A DNA stretch of 64,000 nucleotides, from contig JAJYWN010000081.1 in the NCBI GenBank assembly GCA_021791495.1, positions 19,344 through 83,343 on the forward strand, given 5' to 3'. This document shows, one piece after another, positions 8,083 through 18,224 of this stretch. The notes under the pieces are model-generated. The model was not told the origin of the DNA, did not search any database, and saw only the letters and a list, made by a program, of their open reading frames with translations. Numbering within the stretch: the first letter of the stretch is position 1; every line of letters starts with the position of its first letter. A program made the translations under genes and the position numbers. The stretch is from Bacillota bacterium (GTDB lineage: Bacteria > Bacillota > Sulfobacillia > JAJYWN01).

Positions 8083-10491
8083 TCACTGCGGTCCGCGGAC
8101 ACCCCCTTCGAGAACGGTCCAGCTTTCGCCACCGTCGTCGGTAGCGAGCCGCAATCTCGGTTCGCTGTGGTCCGTCTTGCTCTCGAGGAAGATGAGATAT
8201 CTGGGGCTGTGCCCAGTTGTGGACCTTTGCCGGGTGGCCGGATCCGAAGGTCCAAGGGGGTTTGGGAAGACCATCCCCGTGGAGATGAACCGCCCCTCCA
8301 GCGCCTGGCTCAGGCTGACGTCCGGATTCACGGCCTGCCAGGTCCGCCCGCCGTCAGTCGTGTGGAACACTTCTTGGCCATTGGTCTGCCAGCCTTCATC
8401 CGGGCCGGCAAAGGCGGGCCAGTTCCCCACGTTCAGCGAGCCGCGAACCGACCACGTCTTCCCGGAATCACCGGTGACGTATAGGACGTTCGAGTTTCCC
8501 GCGCGTCCGTTGTAGTTCACGGCGATGAACCCGAGCCGGCCAAAGAACGCCGGTTGCGAGACGTTCGTTGTGTCTTCTTCGTGCCCGGCCGGCGCCTCCA
8601 ATCGTACCTCGGACCAAGACCGGCCGCCATCCACGCTCTTGAACAGATATAGAAATCCGGGTCCGCCTCCGGAGGCCCGTTGTCCGCCGTTCAGCCACAG
8701 CGTCCCGTCAGGCTGAACGGTGATAGTGCCGCCGAAAGGCAGTTCACCGGGCGTGCCCTTGAAGGGCATTTCGGAGGCCCAGCCACCCTTCGCCACCAGC
8801 TCCCAGGTCCGCCCGCCGTCCGTGGTGCGCAGAAGTTCACCGCTATGCTGGCCCATGCCGGCCGACCGGATCAGGACCCAGCCACGTTGGGCGTCGGCGA
8901 AAGCCACCGACATGTTGCCGTCGCCGGTCTTGACCGGCACCGTGGCGAGGGTGGACCAGGACCGGCCGCCATCCTCGGTGCCGCAGACCGTCAGGTCTTT
9001 CCCGGAATACAGGCGAAACGCCAAACCGGCCTTCTCGTCCATGAAGTAGCCTGAAGTCATGGCGTAACTGTCGCCGGCCCAGTCCACCGGAGTGACGTCG
9101 GTCCAGGTGGTCCCTTGGTCGAAAGTGACCCAAATGGGATTGCCGCCCCACACCGCCTGCCACGTCCGCCCGCCGTCCGCCGTGCGCAGGAGGGACCCGT
9201 TCAGCACCGCCCAGCCGCGCTCAGGGGAAACGAAGGCGATCTGCGTCGTTTCCACCGCTCCGCGCCAGGGTGTAGGGCGATCGAGGGCGGGGCGCGGTTG
9301 GAGCGACGTCCAGGTCTTCCCACCGTCCCTTGTCACCCAGAGGGTGTTCGAGTCGGGGACGTAGTCCCAGAACGTCTTTTCGTCCACGATGGACGTGAAC
9401 TGCCACGTGTCTGTGCCCGTCGCGGCGATGTGACCCGCGAAGGCCCAGGTGGCGCCACCGTCGTGCGTGGTGTAGAACAAGGCCTGATGGCTCCCGCCAC
9501 TGGCGACGGTCACCGGCAACAAGCCGTCAAAGCTGTTGGCAGGGAAAGGCCTGGATACTCCATGGGGCACGGAGACGACACTGGGTGTGAACTGCGGCAG
9601 GCCATAGTAGAACTGGGGCGGGGATTCTGTGTTGAAAACGCGAGGCGGCAAGGGTTGCGGCGCCCACGTCCTGCCGCCGTCTCGGGTGACGTAGAGCGGT
9701 GGCGGGGACGTGTCGCTGGCCTCTGGGTCCGGCCGGAGCCACCCCAATTCCTTCACGGCTGGGCTGAAGACGATGTCGCCGCCATAGGGTAAGGCGTTTG
9801 TAGCGGTCCCTGTCCTGGAAACAGCCCGCCACGTCAGACCGCCGTCGGTTGTGCGGAACAACTCGCCGCGCCTCCGGTGCTCACCACTGGAGACCAGGAG
9901 CCATCCCTGTTGTTCGGAGATGAAAGCCAGCGAGGCGCCACTGACGGCCCAACCCCCCTCGGCGCTACCGGGAATGGGGGGGCCGGGGACGATGGTGCCA
10001 AGACCGCTAGCGCGGGGACCTGTGGTTCCGAGATCAGTGATGGCGAGCTTGGGCGGAGTGCCCTTCTGCCAGTGCCGGCCTCCGTCCAACGTCCGGTACA
10101 CGGTGTCCATCCTCGCGTCGAGAAACCAAGCCACCTCGGCATTATCCAGGAGAAAAGCAGTGACGTTATCGCGGTGAGACGGTCCAGGCTCGGGCGCGTA
10201 GGACGGCCAGGACGGCCCCACTTGATACCATGTGACCCCGCCGTCCGTTGTCCGCAGAACGTGGCCGTAAATGCCCGTGGCCCATCCTAATCGGTCATCG
10301 ACCATCCGGACTTCCCGCAACGGCTCGGTCGACGCCATTTGGGGTTGTATGTCCAGAACCGTAGAAGGGGATGCGGGCAAGACACTAGCCGGGATCGTGC
10401 CCCCGCCTGGAGCAGCCCTGCCGCCAAGAATGCCCAGGATGGAAAGGGCGGCAAGGCCGAAAGCGACCACCGCGTTTCTCATCCGTCTCAT
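8083..10491 (-). CDS. Exported BNR/Ycf48-like repeat protein without a cytosolic domain
   Basis: An N-terminal hydrophobic segment (residues 5-24, signal or anchor) is followed by about 770 residues with 14 copies of a [DG]GGxTW-type motif, for example RTTDGGVTW, VTRDGGKTW and KSVDGGRSW. Such motifs mark the turns of BNR/sortilin/Ycf48 beta-propeller blades, and 14 would make two seven-bladed propellers. It is clearly a paralogue of the protein at 18411-21005, sharing YRTxDGGxHWQKGTPPKL and TTNVSxPAFFG. Unlike the two other copies it has no N-terminal cytosolic region and no adjacent sigma gene. It probably acts outside the membrane as a binding or sensing protein; the ligand is unknown. Confidence 0.8.
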   Translation of the reverse strand: MRRMRNAVVAFGLAALSILGILGGRAAPGGGTIPASVLPASPSTVLDIQPQMASTEPLREVRMVDDRLGWATGIYGHVLRTTDGGVTWYQVGPSWPSYAPEPGPSHRDNVTAFLLDNAEVAWFLDARMDTVYRTLDGGRHWQKGTPPKLAITDLGTTGPRASGLGTIVPGPPIPGSAEGGWAVSGASLAFISEQQGWLLVSSGEHRRRGELFRTTDGGLTWRAVSRTGTATNALPYGGDIVFSPAVKELGWLRPDPEASDTSPPPLYVTRDGGRTWAPQPLPPRVFNTESPPQFYYGLPQFTPSVVSVPHGVSRPFPANSFDGLLPVTVASGGSHQALFYTTHDGGATWAFAGHIAATGTDTWQFTSIVDEKTFWDYVPDSNTLWVTRDGGKTWTSLQPRPALDRPTPWRGAVETTQIAFVSPERGWAVLNGSLLRTADGGRTWQAVWGGNPIWVTFDQGTTWTDVTPVDWAGDSYAMTSGYFMDEKAGLAFRLYSGKDLTVCGTEDGGRSWSTLATVPVKTGDGNMSVAFADAQRGWVLIRSAGMGQHSGELLRTTDGGRTWELVAKGGWASEMPFKGTPGELPFGGTITVQPDGTLWLNGGQRASGGGPGFLYLFKSVDGGRSWSEVRLEAPAGHEEDTTNVSQPAFFGRLGFIAVNYNGRAGNSNVLYVTGDSGKTWSVRGSLNVGNWPAFAGPDEGWQTNGQEVFHTTDGGRTWQAVNPDVSLSQALEGRFISTGMVFPNPLGPSDPATRQRSTTGHSPRYLIFLESKTDHSEPRLRLATDDGGESWTVLEGGVRGPQ

Positions 10492-10631
10492 GGGGTTCTC
10501 GTGACCCGCTCCCCACGCCTTGTCCTCAATGTGGCCAACCTCGCTTCCATGGTCTTACACTTCCCTGAGCTCACACCTGCATAGTTAGGCGTACGAAAAA
10601 GCCTTCCTGTTCCACGAGCAGGTCGGAATAC

Positions 10632-12725
10632 CTAGGCGTGCCGTGTGCCGGCAGAAGCCCGCGCTGATTCGCGCAGTGAAGCGTGAAGGGTCAGTTTCGC
10701 GGCGGCGATGTCGGCGGCCGCTACCTTCTCGTCACCATACCAGACTCTCTCTAATAGGTTTATCGCTGCGGCAACGGATGGCCGGATTCCCGCTGGAGCC
10801 ATTCTTAGCAGCTCCCGCGGCGTCAGGGAGTCTGCCTTGCGCGCACTGAATGCCGGGTCAAGACCGGACTCGGCTCGGGCGGCGACCTGGACCAGGCTTC
10901 TCCACAAGCGGTCGGCCCCCATCGCGGCGGGGCTCCCGGGACCTTTCGATCTCCAGCGCCGCCGACGCTCTATTACCGCCACCAAGATTGCCGCGGCCAA
11001 GATAGCGATAACAGCTAGGATTGCTCCTCCGATGCCTGCCTCAAACACGGAACGCGACCCCGTCGCGCCAGTCGGCAGTTCAGAAGAGCCGGGGTTAGTG
11101 CCACCGCCGCTCTGGGACGAATTTGGGGTTGAGCCGCCTTCATCGGCCGTTGAACCCGAACCTGAGCCGCCCACGCCGCCATCCGGCGAGGTGGAAGCAG
11201 TGGGCGCAAGATAGGACCCGGCGACCTGGCCCCCCGGTGTGGGGTCGATGGGCACCCAGCCCAAGGGGGTGACGTGGACCTCGGCCCAGGAGTGGGCATT
11301 GGAGGCATGTACCACGTAGGTCTTTCCGCCATCGCTGCCGCTGCCGCCATTGCCGCCGTTGGCATTGCCGGTCGTGGAACCGCGGTCGTTCTCCCCGACC
11401 TTGTAGCCCACGACCCAGCGGGCCGGCACGCCCAGCTCCCGCATGAGCACAATGAAGCTGGTGGAGAACTGGTCGCAGAAACCGCGCTCATCGCCCAAAA
11501 GGAACTGGTTCACCGCGTTGCCATCGCCGGGCGACCGAGATGCTGGTGACAACTGAGTCGTGTAGGTCCCGTGAACCTTGAGGTAATCGGCCACCATCTG
11601 AGCCGCATTCCACGGGCCCGTGGCGCCCGAAACGATAGACCTGGCCAATTCGCCGACCTTGGGCGAGGTGTTCGCGGGAATGGCGAGATCCCTTTCCAGT
11701 CCGGCCACCTTCTGACTGGCGAACCCGACGCCGGCCAGGGCTTCGACGTCGACGCTGGGCACCGTCAGCTTGACGGTATAGGAACGCGCCCCCGGCGCCG
11801 AGAGGGCTTGCAGCCCCCGGTCTACCTGTACGGCAGTCGCACCGGTCAGTCCGCTTAGCGCCGTGGGAGCCCCCGTGTAGATGAGCGGCACGTTGGTCCG
11901 GGTCGAGCGGTGCACGGTGACATTCCACGTTTGGACTGTCGAGACGGACGGGGCCGCAGGGGAAAGGGCAGGGGGAAGGAGATCCCCAAGGGCTACGCCG
12001 CCATCCCGTGGGTTGACGATGACCACGTCGGAAGCAGCAGCCGCGCCGGTCCAAGACCGGCCATCAAAATTATCGTACTTGGCGACGCTCCAGTAGGCGG
12101 CCGTGGGGGCACCGGAGATGGTCAGGATGGCCATGTCTGACAGGGTCACCGGCCGGTTGATATCGATCTGGCTCAGCGACCGCAAGCTGCCGTCCGGATC
12201 AGTCGCGCCGCCTTGCGAACCTGGCACAGTTCCAAGACCACGAAGGTGCGTCGACGCCAAAGCCGGTGAGAAGCCAAAACCCAGCCAGGTCGACGCAGCC
12301 CCGGCCGCCGCCACGGGTACGAAGACCAGGCACGCCGCTGTGGCGGCCGCCAGGACGCGATTGGTTTGAAGCGAACCAAGCACTACCAAACCTACCACAA
12401 GGTAACCGAAAAGAGACACGACCGGGAGAGCCATGGCTTTGGCTACCTCGCCGTCCGCCGCGGACAAGATGCGGGAGAGCAATACCGCCGACCCCAGAAA
12501 ACCGAGCCACAGCACCTGACCACGCGTGGTGGCGGTGCGGAAAACCGTCCAGGCAACCAGCGACAGGGCGACGAGGGCCAAGACCACTCCGGCGCGCCCT
12601 GCCGTCGATGCCGGCCAGAGAGGAGGCCGCATGACGAAAGGCGACAGCAGGATAGCCAGCCACAGGCCGCGCAAGAGCGAGGCCCACGGCATTGTCCGTC
12701 GTCTCGCGTCCCCTGAAGCCCTCAT
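10632..12725 (-). CDS. Membrane transglutaminase-like protein (TgpA/DUF3488 type)
   Basis: About six N-terminal membrane helices (residues 15-165) are followed by an extracytoplasmic transglutaminase-like core and a further membrane helix near 570, ending in a cytosolic tail that resembles DUF4129. The papain-like triad is visible: Cys in RGFCDQFSTSF, His in NAHSWAEVHV and Asp in VPIDPTPG. The spacer around the second helix is rich in Gly and Ser. In bacteria such proteins are encoded with MoxR ATPases and DUF58 proteins, as here, and act in cell-envelope processes whose chemistry is poorly known. The start overlaps the DUF58 stop by 4 nt. Confidence 0.88.
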   Translation of the reverse strand: MRASGDARRRTMPWASLLRGLWLAILLSPFVMRPPLWPASTAGRAGVVLALVALSLVAWTVFRTATTRGQVLWLGFLGSAVLLSRILSAADGEVAKAMALPVVSLFGYLVVGLVVLGSLQTNRVLAAATAACLVFVPVAAAGAASTWLGFGFSPALASTHLRGLGTVPGSQGGATDPDGSLRSLSQIDINRPVTLSDMAILTISGAPTAAYWSVAKYDNFDGRSWTGAAAASDVVIVNPRDGGVALGDLLPPALSPAAPSVSTVQTWNVTVHRSTRTNVPLIYTGAPTALSGLTGATAVQVDRGLQALSAPGARSYTVKLTVPSVDVEALAGVGFASQKVAGLERDLAIPANTSPKVGELARSIVSGATGPWNAAQMVADYLKVHGTYTTQLSPASRSPGDGNAVNQFLLGDERGFCDQFSTSFIVLMRELGVPARWVVGYKVGENDRGSTTGNANGGNGGSGSDGGKTYVVHASNAHSWAEVHVTPLGWVPIDPTPGGQVAGSYLAPTASTSPDGGVGGSGSGSTADEGGSTPNSSQSGGGTNPGSSELPTGATGSRSVFEAGIGGAILAVIAILAAAILVAVIERRRRWRSKGPGSPAAMGADRLWRSLVQVAARAESGLDPAFSARKADSLTPRELLRMAPAGIRPSVAAAINLLERVWYGDEKVAAADIAAAKLTLHASLRESARASAGTRHA

Positions 12726-13720
12726 AGTGGTTCCTCCCCGGCTACCCGAAGTACCACAGCGTCCGAGCCCCTATCTACCGTGTCTGGGTCATCGGTGACC
12801 TGGGCCAGAGCCAGCACGCGCATGAGGCGCCTCAGGTGGGCCGGGCCGCTGCCCGCCGGCACGTGGTCGGCCGCTGTAGTGAGAGCCACGGAATGCCCGT
12901 GGTGTAGGCCCCACTCCACGAGGGCGGCGGCCCGGGAAAGAGCCCGCTCCAGGTAGGTCGGTTCGCTTTCCGCCTCTACCACCACATGCAGGGCGACAGG
13001 GCGGTTCTCGAATTGCCGGACCAGGAGGCGCCCGGTCTTGGCCGTGGCCGGCCAGTGCACAAGGCGCAGCGCGTCGCCCGGCGCGTAGACGCGAACGCCG
13101 CGCGTTTGGCCGTACAAAGCGCCTGCATCACGGGGGAGATGCTCCCGGACGGTTGCGCCACCGGTGGTGGATAGCAGCCTCTGGACATCGGCGGCGGGTG
13201 CGGCGATCGGCCACACCTCAAGTTCACCCGGGATGCTCAGCCGGCGCTGCCTTCGTACCAAGCCGAAGGGATCGGTGGCGGTCAGAATGACGGTGTCAAA
13301 CCGATGAACCCCACGCGTTACGCCGGGAAGGCGACGACCGACCTGAGCCGACCGGCGTAGAAGCAATGACAGACGGCCGCCATCCGGTCCGGCCTCGGGG
13401 GCCGTGTCCAGCCCCGCATCCTCCATACTCAAGGAGAACCAGGGCCACCACCGGATCGCGCTGACTCGCCACGATATGTCAACTGGATCACCCACACGCA
13501 CGGCCTTGTCTGGGAGGAGACGTTCCACCTTGACGGACTCTAGCGGCCCCCACACAGCCAACGCTATAACCGCGGCCAGCCCCAAGGCCAGCCCGAAGAG
13601 GGCCATCCCGACCGGGCCGCCCAAAAGGACGCCCGCCGCGACGACCCAGGCCAGGGTGAGCCCGCTGGTGAGCCCGCCCGTCAGCCCTCCGGCTAGCCTA
13701 CCGGACACCCGGCCTTTCAC
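12722..13720 (-). CDS. DUF58 domain membrane protein
   Basis: Two N-terminal helices (about 10-60) precede a vWA-like DUF58 domain. The family hallmark is near residue 215: GDALRLVHWPATAKTG followed by LLVRQFE. DUF58 proteins are the usual partners of MoxR ATPases, which are thought to remodel or insert a metal into them. The GTG start overlaps the moxR stop in a GTGA junction, and its own stop overlaps the transglutaminase start, so the three genes form a tightly coupled operon. Confidence 0.9.
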   Translation of the reverse strand: MKGRVSGRLAGGLTGGLTSGLTLAWVVAAGVLLGGPVGMALFGLALGLAAVIALAVWGPLESVKVERLLPDKAVRVGDPVDISWRVSAIRWWPWFSLSMEDAGLDTAPEAGPDGGRLSLLLRRSAQVGRRLPGVTRGVHRFDTVILTATDPFGLVRRQRRLSIPGELEVWPIAAPAADVQRLLSTTGGATVREHLPRDAGALYGQTRGVRVYAPGDALRLVHWPATAKTGRLLVRQFENRPVALHVVVEAESEPTYLERALSRAAALVEWGLHHGHSVALTTAADHVPAGSGPAHLRRLMRVLALAQVTDDPDTVDRGSDAVVLRVAGEEPL

Positions 13721-14724
13721 CGTACGACCTCGCCCCTTGGCACCGGCACACTGTCCAACACGTCGTCGATGATAGTTTCGGGCTCGACGCCGGCCTTAGC
13801 GCGCAATCGGTGTACCAACACCGGGACGGCCAGTTCACGGATGTCGTCGGGGATCACGTAGGAGCGGCCGCGCATCAAGGCCCGAGCTCTGGCGGCTCTC
13901 ATCCACAGCGCCCCGGCTCGCGGGCTGGCTCCCAGGGCCACCCGCGCGTCGTTCCGCGTTGCCCGGAGCACTTCGGCCAGGTAGTGCAGGAGCCGGTCCG
14001 ATACGTGGATCCGCGAACTCTCCGCCTGGAGTGCCAAAAGACCGTCGCGGTCGATCACCGGCTGGGACAGACTCGACACCCGCTCCGACACCCGATCGGG
14101 CTCCTGACCCCGCGCCTCAGGCTTGGAACCGGCCGGCGCCTGCCGCAAGATCTCTACCTCGTCCTCCGGTTCGGGATACCCGATGGACAGGCGGAAAAGG
14201 AAGCGGTCCAACTGCGAAGTGGGCAAGGGGAAGGCGTCGTCGGCGTCCAGCGGGTTCTCCGTGGCCAGGACGATGAAGGGTTCCTCCAGGGTGTGCGTTT
14301 GCCCGTCCACCGTGACCTGCCGCTCTTCCATGGCTTCAAGGAGGGCCGATTGCGACCGTGGCGACGCGCGGTTAATCTCGTCGACCAGGACCAGATTGGC
14401 GAAGATTGGGCCAGGGCGGAAGCGGAACTCGCCGTCCTGCGGGTGGAAGATGCTTGTCCCAACGATGTCCGACGGAAGCAGGTCCGTGGTGCATTGGACG
14501 CGCGCATACTTCAGGTCGGTGACGGCGGCGAGGGCCTTGGCCACCAGGGTTTTCCCGATGCCGGGGATGTCCTCGATCAACACGTGTCCGCCCGCAATCA
14601 TGGCGCACACCAGCAGCTCGCTGACCTCACGTTTGCCGACCGTCAGCGATTCAAGGGCATCGAGAATCCGCCTAACCCGGGCGTCTCCAGGATCCAAACC
14701 GTAATCCGACCTGCTGTTCAACAC
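13717..14724 (-). CDS. MoxR-family AAA+ ATPase
   Basis: A chaperone-like ATPase of the MoxR group, first gene of the moxR-DUF58-transglutaminase operon. Walker A is GIPGIGKTLVAK (about 53-64) and Walker B is LVLVDEINRA; other family landmarks are SPRSQSALLEAMEERQV, ATENPLDADDAFPLP and SQLDRF. The C-terminal lid holds the usual SPRAGALWMRAARA. GTG 14724 is preceded by GGAGGCGGCAAC. A short insert after EDEVEILRQ (residues about 190-215, rich in Ser, Pro and Gly) is species-specific. Confidence 0.93.
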   Translation of the reverse strand: MLNSRSDYGLDPGDARVRRILDALESLTVGKREVSELLVCAMIAGGHVLIEDIPGIGKTLVAKALAAVTDLKYARVQCTTDLLPSDIVGTSIFHPQDGEFRFRPGPIFANLVLVDEINRASPRSQSALLEAMEERQVTVDGQTHTLEEPFIVLATENPLDADDAFPLPTSQLDRFLFRLSIGYPEPEDEVEILRQAPAGSKPEARGQEPDRVSERVSSLSQPVIDRDGLLALQAESSRIHVSDRLLHYLAEVLRATRNDARVALGASPRAGALWMRAARARALMRGRSYVIPDDIRELAVPVLVHRLRAKAGVEPETIIDDVLDSVPVPRGEVVR

Positions 14725-14781
14725 GTTGCCGCCTCCGCGCTAGTTCGATTTCCACCCGCGTGCCTCGGTTTGTCCAGTTCA

Positions 14782-14787
14782 AGTATA
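14782..14787 (-). promoter_or_regulatory. moxR: Candidate -10 box of the moxR operon
   Basis: On the minus strand TATACT stands 57 nt before the GTG of moxR in otherwise GC-rich DNA. A weak CTTGG/TTGGCG-like sequence lies upstream, but the spacing is not ideal. I take it as a likely housekeeping -10 hexamer. Confidence 0.35.
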
Positions 14788-14937
14788 CTGCGCGCTCTCG
14801 GCGCCAAGGCCAGCCGAGTCTTGCCAAGACTGGTTGGTAAGCTCAGCTTAGCGCGCGGCGCGGGGCGCACCTGACGTCTCATGCGCGCCCCATCGCCGTT
14901 CGCCTGCAGTCAACCATAGTTCACATTGCTTCGAGAT

Positions 14938-17577
14938 CTACCGAGCCGCTGCGGGAACTACGGCCCACGTTTGCCCACCGTCCTGAGTCTCGAGCAGTTG
15001 TGACGTCTGGTTGGATAGCTGCAGCAGGATCCATCCCACCTTCGGTGTGACGAAAGTGGTGGACGCCAGCGAGAAGTTCCCGGCGGTCAGCTCCGCGAGC
15101 TTGGGCGAGTTCACCAGGTTCCAAGTGGCCCCACCGTCGCTCGTGGCGAACAACCCCTTCGAGGTGGCGGCAAAACCGTCGCGGGCGGTCAGGAAGGTGG
15201 GAACCACGAAGTCCGGAATCAACCCACCCGCAAAGCGCCAGGACGAACCCCCATCGTCGGACACGTAGGCGCCGCCGAAGATCACGCCCGCGTTGGGCTT
15301 ACCGAAGTTGACCGGCAGGACTGTTTCCTTTCCGGTTCCGGCAGTCCCGAATACCTTTGGCAGCTCGATGCGGTTAACCCAGCCCCCTGGAATGGATGCC
15401 GGCACGGGCAGGTCCACCTTGTTCCAGGTCTTGCCTCCGTCCGTCGTCCGGTACAGGTAATCCTGGGTGGTGCTAGTTTGACTGCCCACCAACCAGCCGT
15501 CCGTCGTACTGGTGAAAAGGATACTGCCGCCGAAAGGCATGTCTCCCGGGTTCGGCCCGTCGTGGGTCACTTCGGTCCAGGTCTTCCCGCCGTCGTTGGT
15601 GGCCAGGAGTTCACCAGGTTCTGAGTTCATTCCGTGTTCGGGCGAGACCATCAGCCAGCCGTGAACTGCGTCGACGAAACTGACGGCACCTGGGTGGACA
15701 GGAATCCCGTTGGTGTATCCGGTCGCGACGGTGGTGGTTTGCCATGTCGCGCCGCCGTCCGTCGTATGGTAGAGGATGACATCGCTGGTGCCTTGCTTGC
15801 TCGTGCCGGCCCACAATTCATTGCCGGGCCCGGCAGGGCCCGCAACAGGATTGAAGCTGAATCCCCCAGCAGGCAGCTGGTCACCGCTGGGAAGCGAGAC
15901 CTTGGTCCAGGTCCGGCCACCGTCAGCCGTCCGGTAAAGGTATCCGGCCGTCTGGGTCCACTGGATGCCCCAGCCGTCTGTCGGGTCCATCATCCGGATG
16001 ACAGAGAGCGACAGTTGGGCCGTTGACGACGGGGACGTGGAGTCGGAAGGTCCGCTGACCTGTGCGCCCAGGGGAACCCAGGTTGCGCCACCATCGGTGG
16101 ATTTCACGAGTTCACGGGCGCTTGATAGTCCCAAACCCGTCGTGGCGGATCCGAACGAAACACCGGCCAGGTCTTGCCCGGCACTGGTCTTACTCCACGT
16201 CTTGCCGCCATCCTGAGTCCGGTAAAGCACGCCGCCATGAGCCACAATCCAAAGGTGCTGCGAATCCACCCCAAGGAGTCTGCCGTCCACCGCACTACCG
16301 GACGACAATTCGGGCGCTTCGACTGCCCCGCCGAAGGACCAGGTGCGCCCACCGTCCTTGGTTTGGAAAACCGCAACGCTGTATGAATCTCCAGAACGAA
16401 GGCCGACCGGCAACACTCCATCCAGACGCTTTGGGCCAAAGAAAATGGGGCTGATGCCGTTGCCGTGGGTGTTCGGCGTCTTCAAGTTCGCGGGGATGTC
16501 CAGGTTCTGGAGAGTCCACGACTTTCCGCCGTCATTCGTGCGGTAGACGGGAATCAGGTCGTTGCCATGATAGCTGCCCGTTACCCACCCGCTGACGTTG
16601 TTTTGGAAGGCCATTCCGGTAGTGTACATCCCGCCCGTCAGCCATGACCCGCCCCCAGCGGACAAGGCCGGGGGAGTGGTGCCGGACCCCGGGAAACCAC
16701 TGGCCACCAGCACCCACGACTGGCCGCCATCTTCCGAATGGTAAATCGCCTTGCTCATCTGACCTGCCGCCGCATCGCTGGATACCAGTAACCACCCATC
16801 GGTAGCCGACGTGAAGTCCAGATTGACCGTCGCCGCCCAATTGCTTCCCAGCACCAGGTTGGCGTGAGTCCAGGTACTGCCGCCATCCTTCGTGGACCAG
16901 ATTGCCCCGGAGTTTCCCTGGGTATCTTCCTCCACCACCCACAAATGGTCACGATCCAGGGCGGTCGAGGCCATCCACCGGGCGTTCGCATCCGCGCTGT
17001 GGAACCGGAACTCCGTCCAGCTATTTCCCCCATCCACCGTGCGGTACGCCACTCCCGCTCCAGTGGCCCACGCTGTTTGCGCGTCGATCATCTGGATCGT
17101 TCGAACCACCCCGTCGAGCTTGGTGCCGCTCAGCGGGGTCGACCCGCCGTGGCTCGTCGGCGCGAAGGGGAGACCCGGCACCCTACCCAGCGCGCCAAGG
17201 ATAATGAAGGCCAAAAGCCCGGCGGCGACGACCACCGTTCCCACCCACCAGATCCGGTTTCTGCGGTCGCCCCCGGCACCTCCACCGGCCCCGGCAACCC
17301 CTGCCTTGGCCCCGGCAGCCCTTGCCTTGACGCCGGCCACCTTCGCCGCGCGCTCGGCACGCACCATGCCCAGCGTCCTGGCCTTGATCCGGGCTGCCGC
17401 CTCCCGGTCGGGTCGCGGTCCGGCGACGAGCGCTACCTCGGGCAGGTCGTCGGACAGGCCCAAACCCTTTAGCGCCTGCTCCAAGTCGTGCGCCTCCTCC
17501 GCGCTCATTTCCTCCGCGCTCAGGTTATTTTCCGTCATTCCGGTGTCTTGGCCAACGTCCTTGCTCACGTCCTTCAT
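14938..17577 (-). CDS. Transmembrane anti-sigma-like protein with 14-motif propeller exterior
   Basis: The ATG at 17577 shares one base with the sigma gene's TGA (TGATG), so the two are translationally coupled; GGGAGGG lies just upstream. Layout: a charged, Ala-rich cytosolic region (1-108), one helix (109-131, WVGTVVVAAGLLAFIILGALG), then about 750 extracellular residues with 14 motifs of DGGxTW type (RTVDGGNSW to ETQDGGQTW). The gene order and topology fit a membrane anti-sigma factor holding the ECF sigma. There is no HxxxCxxC zinc motif, so it is not a ZAS-type anti-sigma. The sensed signal is unknown. The anti-sigma role is inferred from context. Confidence 0.75.
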   Translation of the reverse strand: MKDVSKDVGQDTGMTENNLSAEEMSAEEAHDLEQALKGLGLSDDLPEVALVAGPRPDREAAARIKARTLGMVRAERAAKVAGVKARAAGAKAGVAGAGGGAGGDRRNRIWWVGTVVVAAGLLAFIILGALGRVPGLPFAPTSHGGSTPLSGTKLDGVVRTIQMIDAQTAWATGAGVAYRTVDGGNSWTEFRFHSADANARWMASTALDRDHLWVVEEDTQGNSGAIWSTKDGGSTWTHANLVLGSNWAATVNLDFTSATDGWLLVSSDAAAGQMSKAIYHSEDGGQSWVLVASGFPGSGTTPPALSAGGGSWLTGGMYTTGMAFQNNVSGWVTGSYHGNDLIPVYRTNDGGKSWTLQNLDIPANLKTPNTHGNGISPIFFGPKRLDGVLPVGLRSGDSYSVAVFQTKDGGRTWSFGGAVEAPELSSGSAVDGRLLGVDSQHLWIVAHGGVLYRTQDGGKTWSKTSAGQDLAGVSFGSATTGLGLSSARELVKSTDGGATWVPLGAQVSGPSDSTSPSSTAQLSLSVIRMMDPTDGWGIQWTQTAGYLYRTADGGRTWTKVSLPSGDQLPAGGFSFNPVAGPAGPGNELWAGTSKQGTSDVILYHTTDGGATWQTTTVATGYTNGIPVHPGAVSFVDAVHGWLMVSPEHGMNSEPGELLATNDGGKTWTEVTHDGPNPGDMPFGGSILFTSTTDGWLVGSQTSTTQDYLYRTTDGGKTWNKVDLPVPASIPGGWVNRIELPKVFGTAGTGKETVLPVNFGKPNAGVIFGGAYVSDDGGSSWRFAGGLIPDFVVPTFLTARDGFAATSKGLFATSDGGATWNLVNSPKLAELTAGNFSLASTTFVTPKVGWILLQLSNQTSQLLETQDGGQTWAVVPAAAR

Positions 17578-18149
17578 CACAGCCGACCCTCCCCACTTCC
17601 GAATCCGAGCGCGGACCGCAATGCCTGCCGTGCTCGCCACAGACGGTTGTCCGCCGCCTGCCTGGTCAAGCCGTAGAAGGCGGCCAGGTCGGCGACCTTC
17701 TCGTCCAGGAAGTACCGCCGGTAGACCAGTTCCCGCTCCAGGGGCGGCAGCTGGTCAAGGGCGGATTGGAGCCGCCGCCGTTCTTCGGCGCTGGCCAAGG
17801 CCTCGTCCGGCAGCCCGCTCTCATCCTCGTCGGGTTGCTCTTCGGCAGCTAGACCCGGGGATTCGTGACGATGGGCCAGTTCCCGCCGCCGACCCAGCGC
17901 CACATACTTGGCCTGCATTAGGAGCCAGGTGCGCAGGGGTGCCCGGTCCGGACGGTAATCGGAGATGTTCTGCCAAGCGGCGTAGAACGCGTCACTGACG
18001 CATTCTTCGATGTCTTGGGTCGAGCCGATTCCGTGCAGGATCCGGGCGGACAGGGCGTAAACGGGGTCCATATACTTGTCCATCAGCGCCGATAGTGCGG
18101 CAGGGTTCCGGCGGAGCAGGCCGGCATGCAAGTCCTTGTCTTGCACCAC
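17577..18149 (-). CDS. ECF-type RNA polymerase sigma factor
   Basis: This 190-aa sigma-70 family protein has only regions 2 and 4. Region 2 reads TQDIEECVSDAFYAAW through RAPLRTWLLMQAKYVALGRRR; region 4 reads LPPLERELVYRRYFLDEKV with the helix-turn-helix FYGLTRQAADNRLWRARQAL. An acidic linker of about 35 residues separates them. The start is GTG 18149 behind GAGGGAG. It is coupled to the membrane propeller protein that follows, which is probably its anti-sigma factor. The targets are unknown; self-regulation is usual for the class. Confidence 0.9.
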   Translation of the reverse strand: MVQDKDLHAGLLRRNPAALSALMDKYMDPVYALSARILHGIGSTQDIEECVSDAFYAAWQNISDYRPDRAPLRTWLLMQAKYVALGRRRELAHRHESPGLAAEEQPDEDESGLPDEALASAEERRRLQSALDQLPPLERELVYRRYFLDEKVADLAAFYGLTRQAADNRLWRARQALRSALGFGSGEGRL

Positions 18150-18224
18150 ATGTCATCTCCCTCTTTCACCCCGTACTATGGCGCCGGAAGTGGGAATCTC
18201 CCAAGACGGTCGGTGCATCTCCGC

